A stretch of DNA of 64,000 nt. Source: Chromera velia (Eukaryota > Sar > Chromeraceae). Each line of letters opens with the position of its first letter. The first letter of the stretch is position 1. The notes under the pieces are model-generated. The model was not told the origin of the DNA. It searched no databases and saw only the letters and a list, made by a program, of their open reading frames with translations. A program made the translations under genes and the position numbers. Below, in pieces: positions 39,517-50,800 of this stretch. Location of the stretch: assembly GCA_018398765.1 (NCBI GenBank), contig JAHBMJ010001705.1, positions 1 to 64,000 on the forward strand, in the 5' to 3' direction.

Positions 39517-39753
39517 ATGCTGTTGGCAGTACTGCTGTGGAGTTTAGTCAGCACGACTTTGATTTTCAGCAGGAGCTTCGCACAGGTCAGCACTGACTTT
39601 GATTTTCATGCTCGGCTTCACAAACGATTCCCCACGTTGTCACGAACGATCATTTCGCAGCTCATGCCGCCAGTCGGGATGCTGGGAGCTCCATCACCTA
39701 TCGCAAATGGACCTGTCGCAATGGCAAACGGAGGTCCGACTGACGCTTCATGA
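39517..39753 (+). CDS. Possible small secreted protein (78 aa)
   Basis: The ORF starts MLLAVLLWSLVSTTLIF and reaches a small-residue site (SFAQ), which would be a plausible signal peptide; the rest is short and unremarkable. A good donor (CAG/GTCAGC) sits right after the signal region, so this may instead be the first exon of a larger gene. A 39-base imperfect repeat (39547 and 39586) overlaps the coding region. No family was recognised. Confidence 0.3.
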   Translation: MLLAVLLWSLVSTTLIFSRSFAQVSTDFDFHARLHKRFPTLSRTIISQLMPPVGMLGAPSPIANGPVAMANGGPTDAS

Positions 39754-39974
39754 AGATCATGAAGGTCAATGTGTAATGATTCTTGTGTAAAGAGTGCCTT
39801 TCTTGTGCGTCAGCCCTCCTGAGCACGAACAAAAAAGGAGTCGAACGCCCCCATCCACCGGCGAAGGCGAAATCGCTGAAACCAGAGAGCGAAGATGCGG
39901 CCGTCGAAGGTAGATTTTCAAATGCTTCCCTCAATCTTGAGGTGATTTCGATCTTTCTGGAGTTTAGTTCCCAA

Positions 39975-40235
39975 ATGGGATGTGCTAACTCATCACAGGA
40001 GATCAGCCTGAAGAGACCGCAACGAAGCCCCAAAGCACCAGCGAGCGGACTCAGCAAGCACTTGCTGTGTTGCCCGTCAGTCAGGGACCATTTGAAGTGC
40101 AAGTTTGCGCGGCCGACGTCGTACCGTGGATTTTTGAGACCTCCCTCCTGTGTGCAGTATGAATTGGGGAAAGAGGGTCCGCTCATAGCCGGAGGTCAGA
40201 AATCAAGCAACTCGTCACATGACACGCTAGCATGA
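39975..40235 (+). CDS. Possible small N-acylated protein (86 aa)
   Basis: From this ATG the frame reads MGCANSSQE, which fits the Met-Gly-Cys...Ser signal for N-myristoylation with neighbouring palmitoylation, then a basic, Pro/Ser-rich chain with scattered cysteines. No domain is recognised. The same frame is open upstream without an ATG. It could be a chance ORF or a first exon. Confidence 0.25.
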   Translation: MGCANSSQEISLKRPQRSPKAPASGLSKHLLCCPSVRDHLKCKFARPTSYRGFLRPPSCVQYELGKEGPLIAGGQKSSNSSHDTLA

Positions 40236-41436
40236 CACGCTTCCTTATACGCGAAGTCAAGACTGAGCAAAGATCTGTCGCGTGTGCCAATGCAGTCAGG
40301 CGCGTGAGCAGAGCTGGAAAGGCGGGTTACAACACATATGGATACGTGCATGTGCACTGAGAATTTCGTTTCTAGATTTCGTTTTCAATCATGCACACGT
40401 GAAGGCGCTTCATTGACTGTCTGAAATGTTTTGAGCATACCGGGTGTACCCGTTGTATCACCGTTATGGTGTTTATGGATCAAACAGTCAGAAAGAGATG
40501 AAAAGAGAGGTTTGAGATCGTTTTAAAACCACAATAAGCAGTGGTAGCTTTATTAAATTAACTTTTGGTCTTAGTAGAAACTATGCCTTTGACTCGGATA
40601 AATAGACTTGCATCGTAGACCATTGTGGAAACATACAACATGCTGCGTTACATGCAAAGAAATTTTGAATCTACTGATAGATAACGATAATTAAAATAAA
40701 TAAACTGTAGACGGACTCTGACCTATAAATCCTGTATAAGAATTAGCTATAATAAGCTCTAAAATTAGCTACAATTAAACATGCAGACTTGCATACTAGC
40801 TTATATACAGACTAGCATACAAATTGATCGAATGATTTGAATCAGATTGATCGAACAATCACAAGATTTTGTAAAAACCCAGTTAAATTTTTAGCTAGAT
40901 TTTCAGTAAAATCTGCAAATTTGAGTTTAGAATTTAAAAACTTAAACTCAATTGAGTGTTATAGATTGAAATGGTTTTAAAAAATCAAACAGAAAGTCAA
41001 AAATAAATAAACATATAATTAATTCAGAATTAATCAAGAATTTGTGAAATTGAACAAATTAATTGTATATCGATCGATTCGACATAATTCTACCGGTGAT
41101 TCTAAATCATTAATATCCATTGAAATATGTAGTAAATTATTAGCATATCACTAGGAAACAATCGGGAAAATAAACGGTTTAATGTCTAGACCTAGGTCTA
41201 GACTACAGTCTAGTTGAATGTTAAGTTGTACAGCTATGATACCTGATGATGATAACTTAATAGGGCTGGCCGTGTAGCGACAGGTCGAGACTCCTAAGAG
41301 CAGAAAAGAGTATTTTGCTAGGTATTTTACAGGCGCGACTTCACGGAGTCAAAACTAAGTCGCACACTGTCGCACACCATACCGAGCTTTTCAAGATGCA
41401 GAGTCAAGAAGCGACCCCGGGTAACACGGTACCGGG
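40236..41436. other. AT-rich region without genes
   Basis: Strongly AT-rich, with many short direct repeats of TAATTA and AAAATT type and frequent stops in all frames. Nothing coding was seen. Confidence 0.7.
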
Positions 41437-41601
41437 ATGAATGAAGGCGGGAGTAAGAAATCAGAGCTGCCAAACCTCGATCTGTCCCTAGATCACGATC
41501 CACCCAAGCTGCTCCCAGGCAAGCTTCAGAATTGGACAGTCGAGGATCAGAATCGCATTCTCACCACTGTGGAGGCCAAATTGCCCACAGAAAACCTATG
41601 A
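41437..41601 (+). CDS. Short ORF (54 aa), possible coding remnant
   Basis: MNEGGSKKSELPNLDLSL and the following residues (LPGKLQNWTVEDQNRILTTV) have a protein-like composition, unlike the AT-rich surroundings. No family was recognised and the ORF is isolated, so it may be a fragment of an old element or gene. Confidence 0.25.
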   Translation: MNEGGSKKSELPNLDLSLDHDPPKLLPGKLQNWTVEDQNRILTTVEAKLPTENL

Positions 41602-41783
41602 GCATCCACAGAGCCCAGACTCCCCTCAAATTCTATAGTGTCTGACTGGAAGCGAGCACGATCATAAATTGGAGTCTCGGCTCGTTTGCCTCTTTTGAAT
41701 AGAGAAATCCGCTCACCCCTTCTCAGCATGCCCGTGCATTCTGAGCAGCATTGAAACTGCTTCTCTCCAATTGTATCGATGAG

Positions 41784-44700
41784 TCACGTTTTTTTCTCTG
41801 AACCTGATACCCCCACATAATCATTGACCTCCCCCTCTTCCTCCTCTTCTTCTCCCTCCAGGGGCTCCCCGTTCGCGTCGCACTGTTTCACTGCATTCAC
41901 CTGCAAGAAATCTCGGGCCGGCGGGACGCCAGGCCGCAAGGAGGGGAGAGCATGGATGATTCTTCACTCGTTCGTTGCCGAAAAAGTCCCAAAACCTGAA
42001 AACCCTCATCGACTCCCACGCACGCGGCTTCACTGTGTAAACCAAAAATGGCAGTCTTTGCAGAACAAAGGAGTCTCATAAAAGTACAGGTTTGTGGACA
42101 CGCAGGCGCACACGCACACAGGCACGCAAGCAGGCCAACCTCTGGCACATAGAACTGAAGACACTGGAGAATGTATCCCTGCAGGGTCACGGTGGAGCTC
42201 GCACACCTGCAGCCATATCACACACACACGCACACGGTGGAACACTCAGCAGAGGGCGGCCAGGAAGTGGGAAAACACACCACTTGACTCGTGCGGGGGG
42301 GGAAAAGGGGGGGGCTGCCAGAAAAAGGGTCCGATCCGAAGAACCCCCCTTTCCCGGAGGAGCATCCAGGGAGCGTACAGAGTCAGACGTTCTGACAAAG
42401 TGAGAAGAAGGTGTTCGTGTGGAAAAAGAGAGGAAAGGGCACCGTTGGTCGGATTCCGGCAAAGGAATGTACAAAAAAAAGAAAGAGAGCGCGTGATGGA
42501 GCCTGGAGGAAGGATGGGTGTCGCCATCTCAACCGACAGCTGGACAGACGATTAAGGAATCAGAGAGAAGCGGCAGGGAGACAGACAGGTCAATCGCGAT
42601 GAACAGAAGAAAAAAGCATGGAGGGAGAGAAGTCAAGGGTACGGGTGATTGATCGGAAGCAACAAGAAAGGAGGACACGCGACAGAGAGGGATCAGGTTT
42701 TTTTTTTTTTCTGTATGAAAGTAAAAGGGGGGCACGCGACAGAGAGGGATCATGGGGTTGTTTTTTAATTTCCATTCCAAGGCACTCACCCATCACAGGC
42801 CCCTTTTAGATGCAGCCAGACAGTCTGCATACGCACAGGGAAAGAAGAGGTGCGGTTGGTAGAACATCAAGAAACAACAGGACTGGATCTAGAAGAGAAA
42901 AGCAGAACAAGAAGCTGGAGAAGAAGAAGAAGAAGAAGAGAAAGGGAAAAGAACAAAAATAAGGGCCTGCCCTCCAAATACTGACACACGGCCCGCTCCA
43001 CCCGTTTACTTCCAAGTGACAGGTTCGAAGCGGAAGAGAGAGAGTGACTTGACCTACTGTGAAGAACAAAAAACGAAGTGCAAGAAGGTCGATGGACCTA
43101 GAAGAGAGCGGGAGAACGAAAGAAAAATTAGGGAGGGAGGGGGACTCACGGACACGACTGCATTGATGCATCGTCGCTGAGAAGGAAACTACTGAATCAC
43201 ATAGTAAAATATATTATATGAGACAGAAATAAAGTGGGAGAAGAGAAGGGGGGCACTCCACTTCCTTGCGTGCTCGAAAAAAGAGACACACAGAGACGGA
43301 TCCTCGTCTCTCGCATCACAGTGTCCAACTAAAAGGAAAAAGTAAAAGGACGGCCTGTCAATCCTTAAACACGTATCATCCCCAAGAAAGAAGCACACGT
43401 TTCTGACAAACTGACCCCCGTGTTGGGATTGAATCGCATGAACTCGACGTCCCCCCCTGCATCATGTGTGGGAGCATGCGGACAAGAAAAATGTTTGTGC
43501 TCTCTTTTGCATTTCTTTTGAGTCCGGCTACAAACAGGAACGAGTGGTATGTTGGATGAGAGATCCCACTGAAGAGCAGACAGGGACACAACAAATGATT
43601 GCAAGGAACACCGATAGAGCATCAACAAGGAGTGAGAGAAAAGACACGAGAATCAAACAGGGGGGGGACATAACCGGGTGACGCTGCAGCGTTCCGGTAG
43701 GTACCATGCCAGCCGCCTACCGGTCAGCTGAGTTTTTATGTGAAAAAGACCCCCTGCGGGACCGCGTGGACGAATGTGGGCAGGGCGGGAAGAGAAAGAG
43801 TAGGACACAAAAAACCACTCTGCCCAGACAGTTCCAGGAAAAAAAAGAGAACCAATGCCACCCCCTCTGTGTGCCTTTTCAACAGAAAGGGGACCACTAA
43901 CCCACCGTCTTGCATCACTGATGCTCTCACGCGTGTTTCTACAATTGCCTGCAAGCAACTTGAAAAGAGAGAGTGTTTACAGAGAAAAACGAAGATTGTT
44001 GTCTCACGTACTAGTCAATGCGGAAAGTGAGACGCCACTCGGCTTTCAAACAGACAAACAGACAAACACACACAGACACAGAGCCACAAGAGGCTGACTG
44101 TCACCCCCCCTTTTTTTCTTTCTCTTCATGAACGCTTCCCCTCCCGATGAACAGAAACAGCCCCTTGACCGCGAACACAGAAGGAGAAACAGCCCAAAAA
44201 CAAGAGACAGAAGAACGGGAAAGAGACAGAGACGGGAGATGGACACACAAACCCACCCGGATGTCTTCAATGATGTCATCCAGGTCGTCATCCCCCTCCC
44301 CTCCTCCTGCAACACGAGAATCAATTGAGAAAGGCACCAGGGCCAGAGTGAGTGAGTGAGTGAGTGAGCGAGTGAGTATGTGACTGGATGGGCGAACGAG
44401 TGGGCAAGCAAAGACACAGTTGGCCGAAAGCTTGAGCGGATCCCCAGAGTGGGTACAGTGAACTACTCTACTCTTCTCTTCTCCGGTTGGAGGGCAAAGT
44501 GAGAAAGAAAGAAGTCTCGACCTTCTGCAACTCCATCGGGACTTTTCCTCCTGACGTCAGACTAATTCTCTGCTGTGCAGCCGCCCCAACCCACCTGCTT
44601 CCTTTGCCTTCCTCTCGGCCTTTTTCTCTTCTGGACCTGCCGTAACTGCCGGTTGCCCCGAGTCCAAATGACTGCGTGCGTCAGCAAGGATGGAAAAGAA

Positions 44701-46779
44701 AGGCGATGATCAAGTACATTTGCATTTTCGATTGCATACATGGATTCATTCAGTAAGTAGGACATTGGATGCGCCATTATTTCGCTCACTGCCTGCCTGC
44801 TTGCCTGCCAACAACTTGCTTCGATCTACAGATGGTCGCAGACAGGGATGGTAATGTTGGATTGGTCGACAGTGATGAAAGGAAGTTATTCATTCACCTG
44901 TCACCAACACTCACCTCTGCCGGTCTCCTGTTTGTCTGAATAAAACGAAACTTCATGATTTGAGCGCAAGCTCGCCTTTCTTAGTTTTTTCCCCTCTTCA
45001 TCTCTGGGTGCATGAGCGTGCTGTATCAAACAGTCCGTTCACTCACTTGAGTATGCATTTTTCGATGCCCTCCTCGAGGGTGATCCATTCTCTGTCCTTC
45101 GCCTTTGTGACGGTCACGTGTCTCTGCGCAATCAGAACCGACTGGACCCCCTCGATCTGCCCGCACGTCCGTCCAGAAGAGAGGGAGGTAGCAGGCAGAG
45201 GAAAAGAGGAATATCAACAGAGAATGAACACAAATTATAATTAACAGTACTGCGATACTGACGAATCACGTGCATGCTCTATATGATGACAATCGTGGCG
45301 ACCATTTGCAAGCAGACGAAAAAAAAGGAGGGTGAAGGAAACCAGAGAGGAGGGATCGAGGATGAATAGCGATTTGAAAAAAGCTTTGAAGCGTGATGTG
45401 AGCTTCCAATTGGCGAAATCCTGCTGTGCTGCGCCCCTTCCTCGATGGCGTTCTCTTCTAAATTCTTGAAAAAAATGCGAAGAAGCAATGCAGCTTTCAG
45501 TCCCTACCCACCTGAAGAAGTTTCGCTGCCAGGGGAGAGTCGTCGCCTGCAAGCAAACAAACCAGTCTGGAAACGAATTGCGTATCGTTTCACAATAACG
45601 AAGCCAAGGGTCGGACAAATACTGGCCGGCGGGGAAAGGCCCAGGCCGTCGATGCAGGCACTAGAGAGATGGGTTGGCTTTGATGGTATTGAGAGTCACG
45701 AGAAGCAGCGGGCCAGAAAGGATCAAAATTGCAGAAGCAGAAAAGAGGAAGGAACGAAGGAAGGAAACACACGCAAGCAAGAAGAGTGCGGGAAAGGAAA
45801 GAAGGGGCGTGCACAAGGGCTTGTAAATGGAGACCGCGCCATTCCAATGCGGCCACCGATGAGGAATCGAACCGCCGAATACCAAAATTTCGTTTGCGGA
45901 GCCTTCCTTTTTGTGGAATGATCATGAGGTTCGATGCGACCAGAAGGGGTCTTACAACGCAGTTTCAAATCTTCTCTATTTCAAAACACACAGAAGCAGC
46001 CACAAGAAGGCACAATCCGCCAAAGAGCTTCAAGGCAATCAGAGAGGCGGGTGCGTACACGCAAAGGCTGAACCGACTGACAACTTCCAGGTTCACTGTA
46101 GAAGTGCGAGGTGAGATCTGTGCCCTCTATCAGGCTGGAAGATCCGGTGCCGAACATCTTTGCCTGCAAACACATTCCACAAAGTCCCTACATTCGTTTT
46201 TCGTGGTCCGATATCTGAAAATCAGTGGGCTGGGCGACAGAGCCGGAAAAAAAAGGGGGAGGCAAGAATGAAGAAAGTTTTTTCGAAGAAACTATCAGCG
46301 ACAAATACAACAAAAAGACGTTGTCGGAAAGGAATTCTCCTGATGGGGCCCTGAGCTTCTCGCTCTGCCGGTCTGCATGTCTTGCGGGTCTGCCTGTCTT
46401 GTCCGTCATCCTTTCGCGCGAGAGTGCCAATGGCTTTTTACTCTCTCTAAGAAACTCTTTGCGTACCCACACCCCCTTCAGTTTTCTGCATCTCTCGCTG
46501 TCGCACTTCTTCTGCCCTTCAGTGTGCGTTTTTTCTTCTCTCACTAACGTTTTCGTTTGGCGTAATTTGTGTTTCTATCTTCGAGGTGAAAGCACGTCTC
46601 CACTCTTTTCTCGCTGCAGAGAACGAGGAAGACTGTGCACGCGCAGGCAGGACTGAAATTCGTCGAAATCCATTGGCTGCTATTGCAGGGCCCCCTGTTA
46701 TGTTTCCAGAAACATCTCCAGGCTGCGCCTGCCTGAGCAGGTTCCTGACGGATGAGAGAGTTTTGTGAAGTCGGTGCAT
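41784..46779 (-). CDS. NFU1: NFU1-type iron-sulfur cluster scaffold, mitochondrial
   Basis: Twelve exons give 291 aa: 46549-46779, 46082-46163, 45512-45546, 45047-45156, 44905-44927, 44595-44636, 44257-44306, 43906-43948, 43416-43456, 42790-42824, 42140-42206 and 41784-41900. NFU proteins pass 4Fe-4S clusters to mitochondrial enzymes. The N-terminus is rich in Arg/Ser/Leu without early acidic residues (MHRLHKTLSSVRNLLRQ), a matrix-targeting type. The NFU N-domain follows (IETQITPNEN, DDSPLAAKLLQIEGVQSV, HVTVTK ... WITLEEGIEKCI). After a charged linker comes the cluster-binding NifU domain: VMQDGGDVEFM, then HLKGACDGCASSTVTLQGY with both CxxC cysteines, and LQFYVPEVNAV, as in human NFU1. An acidic tail (EGEEEEEEGE) ends the protein. 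The start is the first ATG before the targeting peptide. Confidence 0.9.
42671..42750. repeat. Direct repeat in an NFU1 intron
   Basis: CACGCGACAGAGAGGGATCA occurs at about 42676 and again at about 42732, separated by a poly-T run. It is intronic, between exons 10 and 11. Confidence 0.9.
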
Positions 46780-47837
46780 CTTTCGTCCCGTCTCCTTTCC
46801 TTTCGAAGGTTCTCGAATGGACAAGCACTTTGACTCGAATCTAGGTAGACGTAATCGTTGCTGCTGAGGCGCTTCGCAGTGTAGTGATGCTTGCTCAAAG
46901 AGTGAGTTCCGTGTTTGGCTTGGCACTATGGACAGCGCCTACTTCGGCAATGATACAAGACGACGGAATCCGTCCCAACTCTACATAGATGCTTCTGAGC
47001 GCTCACTGTCCTTCAGCGATCCTTGTGATTTTCACCCTTCTTCTTCACCACCTCATGAAAAAGATAATGCATAGAGGCCCGATGAGTCCCCAGATCCCTT
47101 AATGCGAGCGAGCAAGTTGGACTGATGCAGAAGACCTCCTTCAGCAATCCTCTTGTGACAGGATGAGATACATACCCCGACCAAACTATAAAAACTATAA
47201 ACCTTATAATTTTTGGGCCCGACAGCGCGCAAAGCGCGCGAAGTGACGAGTTTGCATATAATTAAATTCTTTTTCAATCTATTCATATACCTCTTTTTTT
47301 GGCTTAATTCGATCGTCGCGATCGACCCAATCGGACCCATGCAGCTTCCTTCATGTACACTGAGGCATGCTACCGCTACCGCTCCTTGCCTGTGTTCTTC
47401 GGACCTCTACTGCAAGAGGAAAGGTGATGGTGGTTCTTTCATAGATCGAAATCTGGAGCAAAGCTGTGTAGCTGCAGTGACATGCTGCAGTTCAATGTGG
47501 GCATGTGATCGACCTGCATGCATGTTCTGTGCATGCGGTTTTCTCGTGATCTACCTCGCTAGCTGAGGCGCTAGGTTTGTTCAATCTGTTCCCGCCACCT
47601 GACGTGAGGTGTGGGACCAACTCTGTGTCTACTCCGCAGGGTTCCTTGGGAGGGCAGAGTAGAGCAGACTGATCGAAGTGGCCTGTGAGTCAGTCAGTCA
47701 CTCAGTCAGTCAGTCAGTCACTTTTTTGCAGTCGACTGCCTTGCTCTAACGCGGAACGAGTAGCCGAGGTCTTCTGGTGATCAGTCACGCTTCAGAAAGG
47801 AAACGGACGACGCGGAGGCCACGCAGAGAAAAAGAAG
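46780..47837. other. Intergenic region between NFU1 and the TMEM184-family gene
   Basis: Divergent promoters must lie here. Visible landmarks are a GCGCGCAAAGCGCGC inverted motif near 47225 and a GTCA microsatellite at about 47689-47720. No coding signal was seen. Confidence 0.5.
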
Positions 47838-50800
47838 ATGAGGCTCTCTCTACGGCTCCTTTTGACCGTGCTCTCGCTGGCAGCTGTGGCTGCAGGGAGA
47901 ACACCCCCACCCTCCGGGCCTGAAGCCACCCCATCCGAGAAAGCCCACCCACACACACAGGCTCCCAGCAGTCCACCAATCTTGAAGGCTTCCGAAGACA
48001 CACCGGCCAGACGTGCACACCCTCCCACCAAACACAAGCAGGTCGCCTCAGCAGCATCCCTGCAGCCCGCCTCTCAGTCCCTTACGGAGACACCCACAGA
48101 GACCGGCAAAGAGAAAGAGAATGCATACGTCGATGCGGGGAATCGTGAAGGGAAGGGTGAACATGGAGAGAGGGGAGCTGCCGGCCCGAATGGACAAACA
48201 GGATTGGGCCCCCCTCTTTCTGGACATGACCTGGCCGCCTTCCTGAGCCATGGCATTGACGCAGTGGGGTCCGACCCCCGTCGCAACCCCGACGGCGTGA
48301 TGTACGCTGTCCATCTCGCCTCCAAGGCAGAGAAGACGGCAGCCAACGTGGTAGGAGATGTGGTGCAGCAGATCCAAAACAAAGGGGGGGAATCATATCA
48401 GAAGATCAAAAAAGAAGTCTCGTCAGACTTTACAAACGTCCAACAAGGAATTGCAAATGCTGGCGGAGGGGACAACGAGCAGAAAACCGAAAAGGGCACT
48501 CCGCCTTTACCAACCGGTGTAGTTGGAGAAGGGGTGGGGGCAGTAGTTGGCGTTCAGTCGGTCAAAGCAGCTGGAAGAACGGGAGAAGACGGCGTGAATG
48601 TGATCAGATTGATTCGTGTCCTCGCTGGCTTTGCAACTCTTGCCACGATGTGTCTATCCCTGTCAGTAAAAGAGTGGATATAGATAAACGCGTTTGTGCT
48701 CCATGTGCTATCGTTTGACTTTTCATTTCTTGCCTTGTCTTGTCTCCTCATCTTTGTCACTTCTGCTTCCCTCATCCATGTGTACATATCCATTTGTTCT
48801 CCCCCCTCTCTTCCTAGCGTCCGTCTGTCCTTTCCTCCTTCCTTCCTCCTCCCTTCGTTCCGGTCATTCCTCGTTGGGCCGGGAAGGCGGTTCTAAGTGA
48901 CCAAAAAACGCTGTACTCCTTCGTCGAGTTCAGTCTTTTTGACATTCTCAACCCCTTGTCTTTTTCTTCTGTGCCTTTCGTTTTTCGTTCCTGCCTCTGC
49001 AGTCTACATATTCTCCGTCACCTGCACAGCTGGAGAGAACCCCAATACCAGAAGTACGTGGCAAGGATCCTGCTCCTCGTTCCGATCTTCGTTCTGATGA
49101 GCTGGTTCGGCATGATGCTCCCAGACGAGAGGGATTTCTTCCAACTCCTCAGGGACTCCTATGAGGTACGTACGGTTGAGAGATAGACAGATAGATCCAT
49201 ACATGCATCTCCTAAATTTCATTCTGCCGTTGCCGAATTTTCCTTTTTGATAGAGGATAATGAAGGTGTCCTCATGCGATCTTCACTCCATGTTTTGACC
49301 GACTCCTCCAAGGCTGCCTCGATCGTCGTTTTCTCTGATTGCCCTTCCTATGCCCATGCATGGCATGGTGCATCCCTCGTTCCGTTTGAAAGAAGCCTCA
49401 CAAGCGTCAGTGGCTGTCGACTGGAGACTGCCCATTTGGTCTTTTCTTCTGGTGGGCCCGCTTTCCGACTTGAAGTCGGTCTGCATTCATACTCTTGATA
49501 AGGGCGCCGAGTTTCTCGTCATTTCCTCTGCCTCTGTCTGTATGGCCCTGCACATACACCTTCGTAAGTGTGTGTCTTGCCGAAAGCGTCCGACTGTATG
49601 GCTGCATTCACTGCTCCCCCCTTTTCCGTGCGTGCAGGCGTTTTCTCTGTACTCGTTTCTGGTTCTCATGATCCACTACCTGGGGGGGGAGCGGCGTCTG
49701 TTTCTGAATCTAGAGGCCCAGGGGAGGGTGCAGTGGCCCTGGCCTTTGCAGTCGCTCCGGCCCTTTCAGCCCACTCCTCGGCTCTTTCAAATGATCAGAC
49801 TGGGTACGTGAAGTAGGAAGGAGCGGCCTGGTGGGGTTGAGAGAAGTGTGGTCACATGATGTCCTTCTTTTGTGATGCAAGGACACAGATATAGACTGGC
49901 AAACCTACGCCAAGTGACAAAGACACACACACACACACACGCGCACGCGCGCGCGCGCGCGCGCGCGAAGAGACCCTTTTTCAAAGCAGGTCTCTCTTCG
50001 TGCATTCGTTTCCTCGTACCGTTCGTGACATCTCTTGTTTTCTTTCGTCGAGTTCTCTGTCGTGGAAGAGAAATCTTGCTGTCTTCTCTGTGCTTCTGCC
50101 TGCATTCACGCAGGGTGTCTCCAATTTGTGTTCATCATGCCTCTGTGCTCTTTTGTGGCGTTCTTCTTTCGGTGCCTCGGTGAGTGGGGGGCCGAGCGGG
50201 AGGGAGGATTCCCTTCGGAAGATTGGGCAGGAGTTACGAAGAGCATCTGTTTTCTTCAGCCCTTTTGTTTTTCCTACCGTGCATTTGTGTCTTTGGTTTC
50301 ATGGCTTCATGCCCACATGCCCAATCTTTTTGTTCCGTTGCCTCTCTTGAAAGTTTCCTAACCGTATTGCTGACTCCACGTCCGACGGAACAGTTTTTGT
50401 TTTTTTTCGATCAGAAGCAGATCGGTGTTGCATGTAACGGTTCTGCAGGGGCCTACACCGACGGTTCGTTCTCCCCCGACGACGCGTACCTCTGGTTGTG
50501 GATGCTCCAGTCGGCCTCGATCTCGGTGTCGATGAACGCGCTGGTCTTCTTCTACCTGGTCACACAGGACCTCATTCAACCATTCCAGCCGCTCCTCAAA
50601 TTTGTCTGCATCAAGTCAGCGCACTTTTCTGTCATACAAGCTTTTATAATATCTGGGAAGCCTGTCGTCGTGCATATGAAAACTTCATCGTTGACCTCAC
50701 TCCCACTCGCCTCAAAGATGGCCATACGGGGATGGATGCCTTTGGGGTGGATGAAGGAGCATTCGTTTTTGGCGTACGCTAAGGAAACTTCCTCCTGATT

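Noticed and set aside
41897-42190. Extended reading through the last NFU1 intron
   Set aside because: The conserved FYVPEV-NAV junction is made by splicing 42140 to 41900. The open frame in between is intronic.
43150-43345. Two exon-like segments in NFU1 between the DGGDVEFM exon and the CxxC exon
   Set aside because: Both have usable splice sites and phase, but the conserved NFU domain is continuous without them.
47213-47566. Plus-strand ORF of 117 aa upstream of the TMEM184-family gene
   Set aside because: Mixed composition, no motif, and it starts in AT-rich intergenic DNA; judged a chance ORF.
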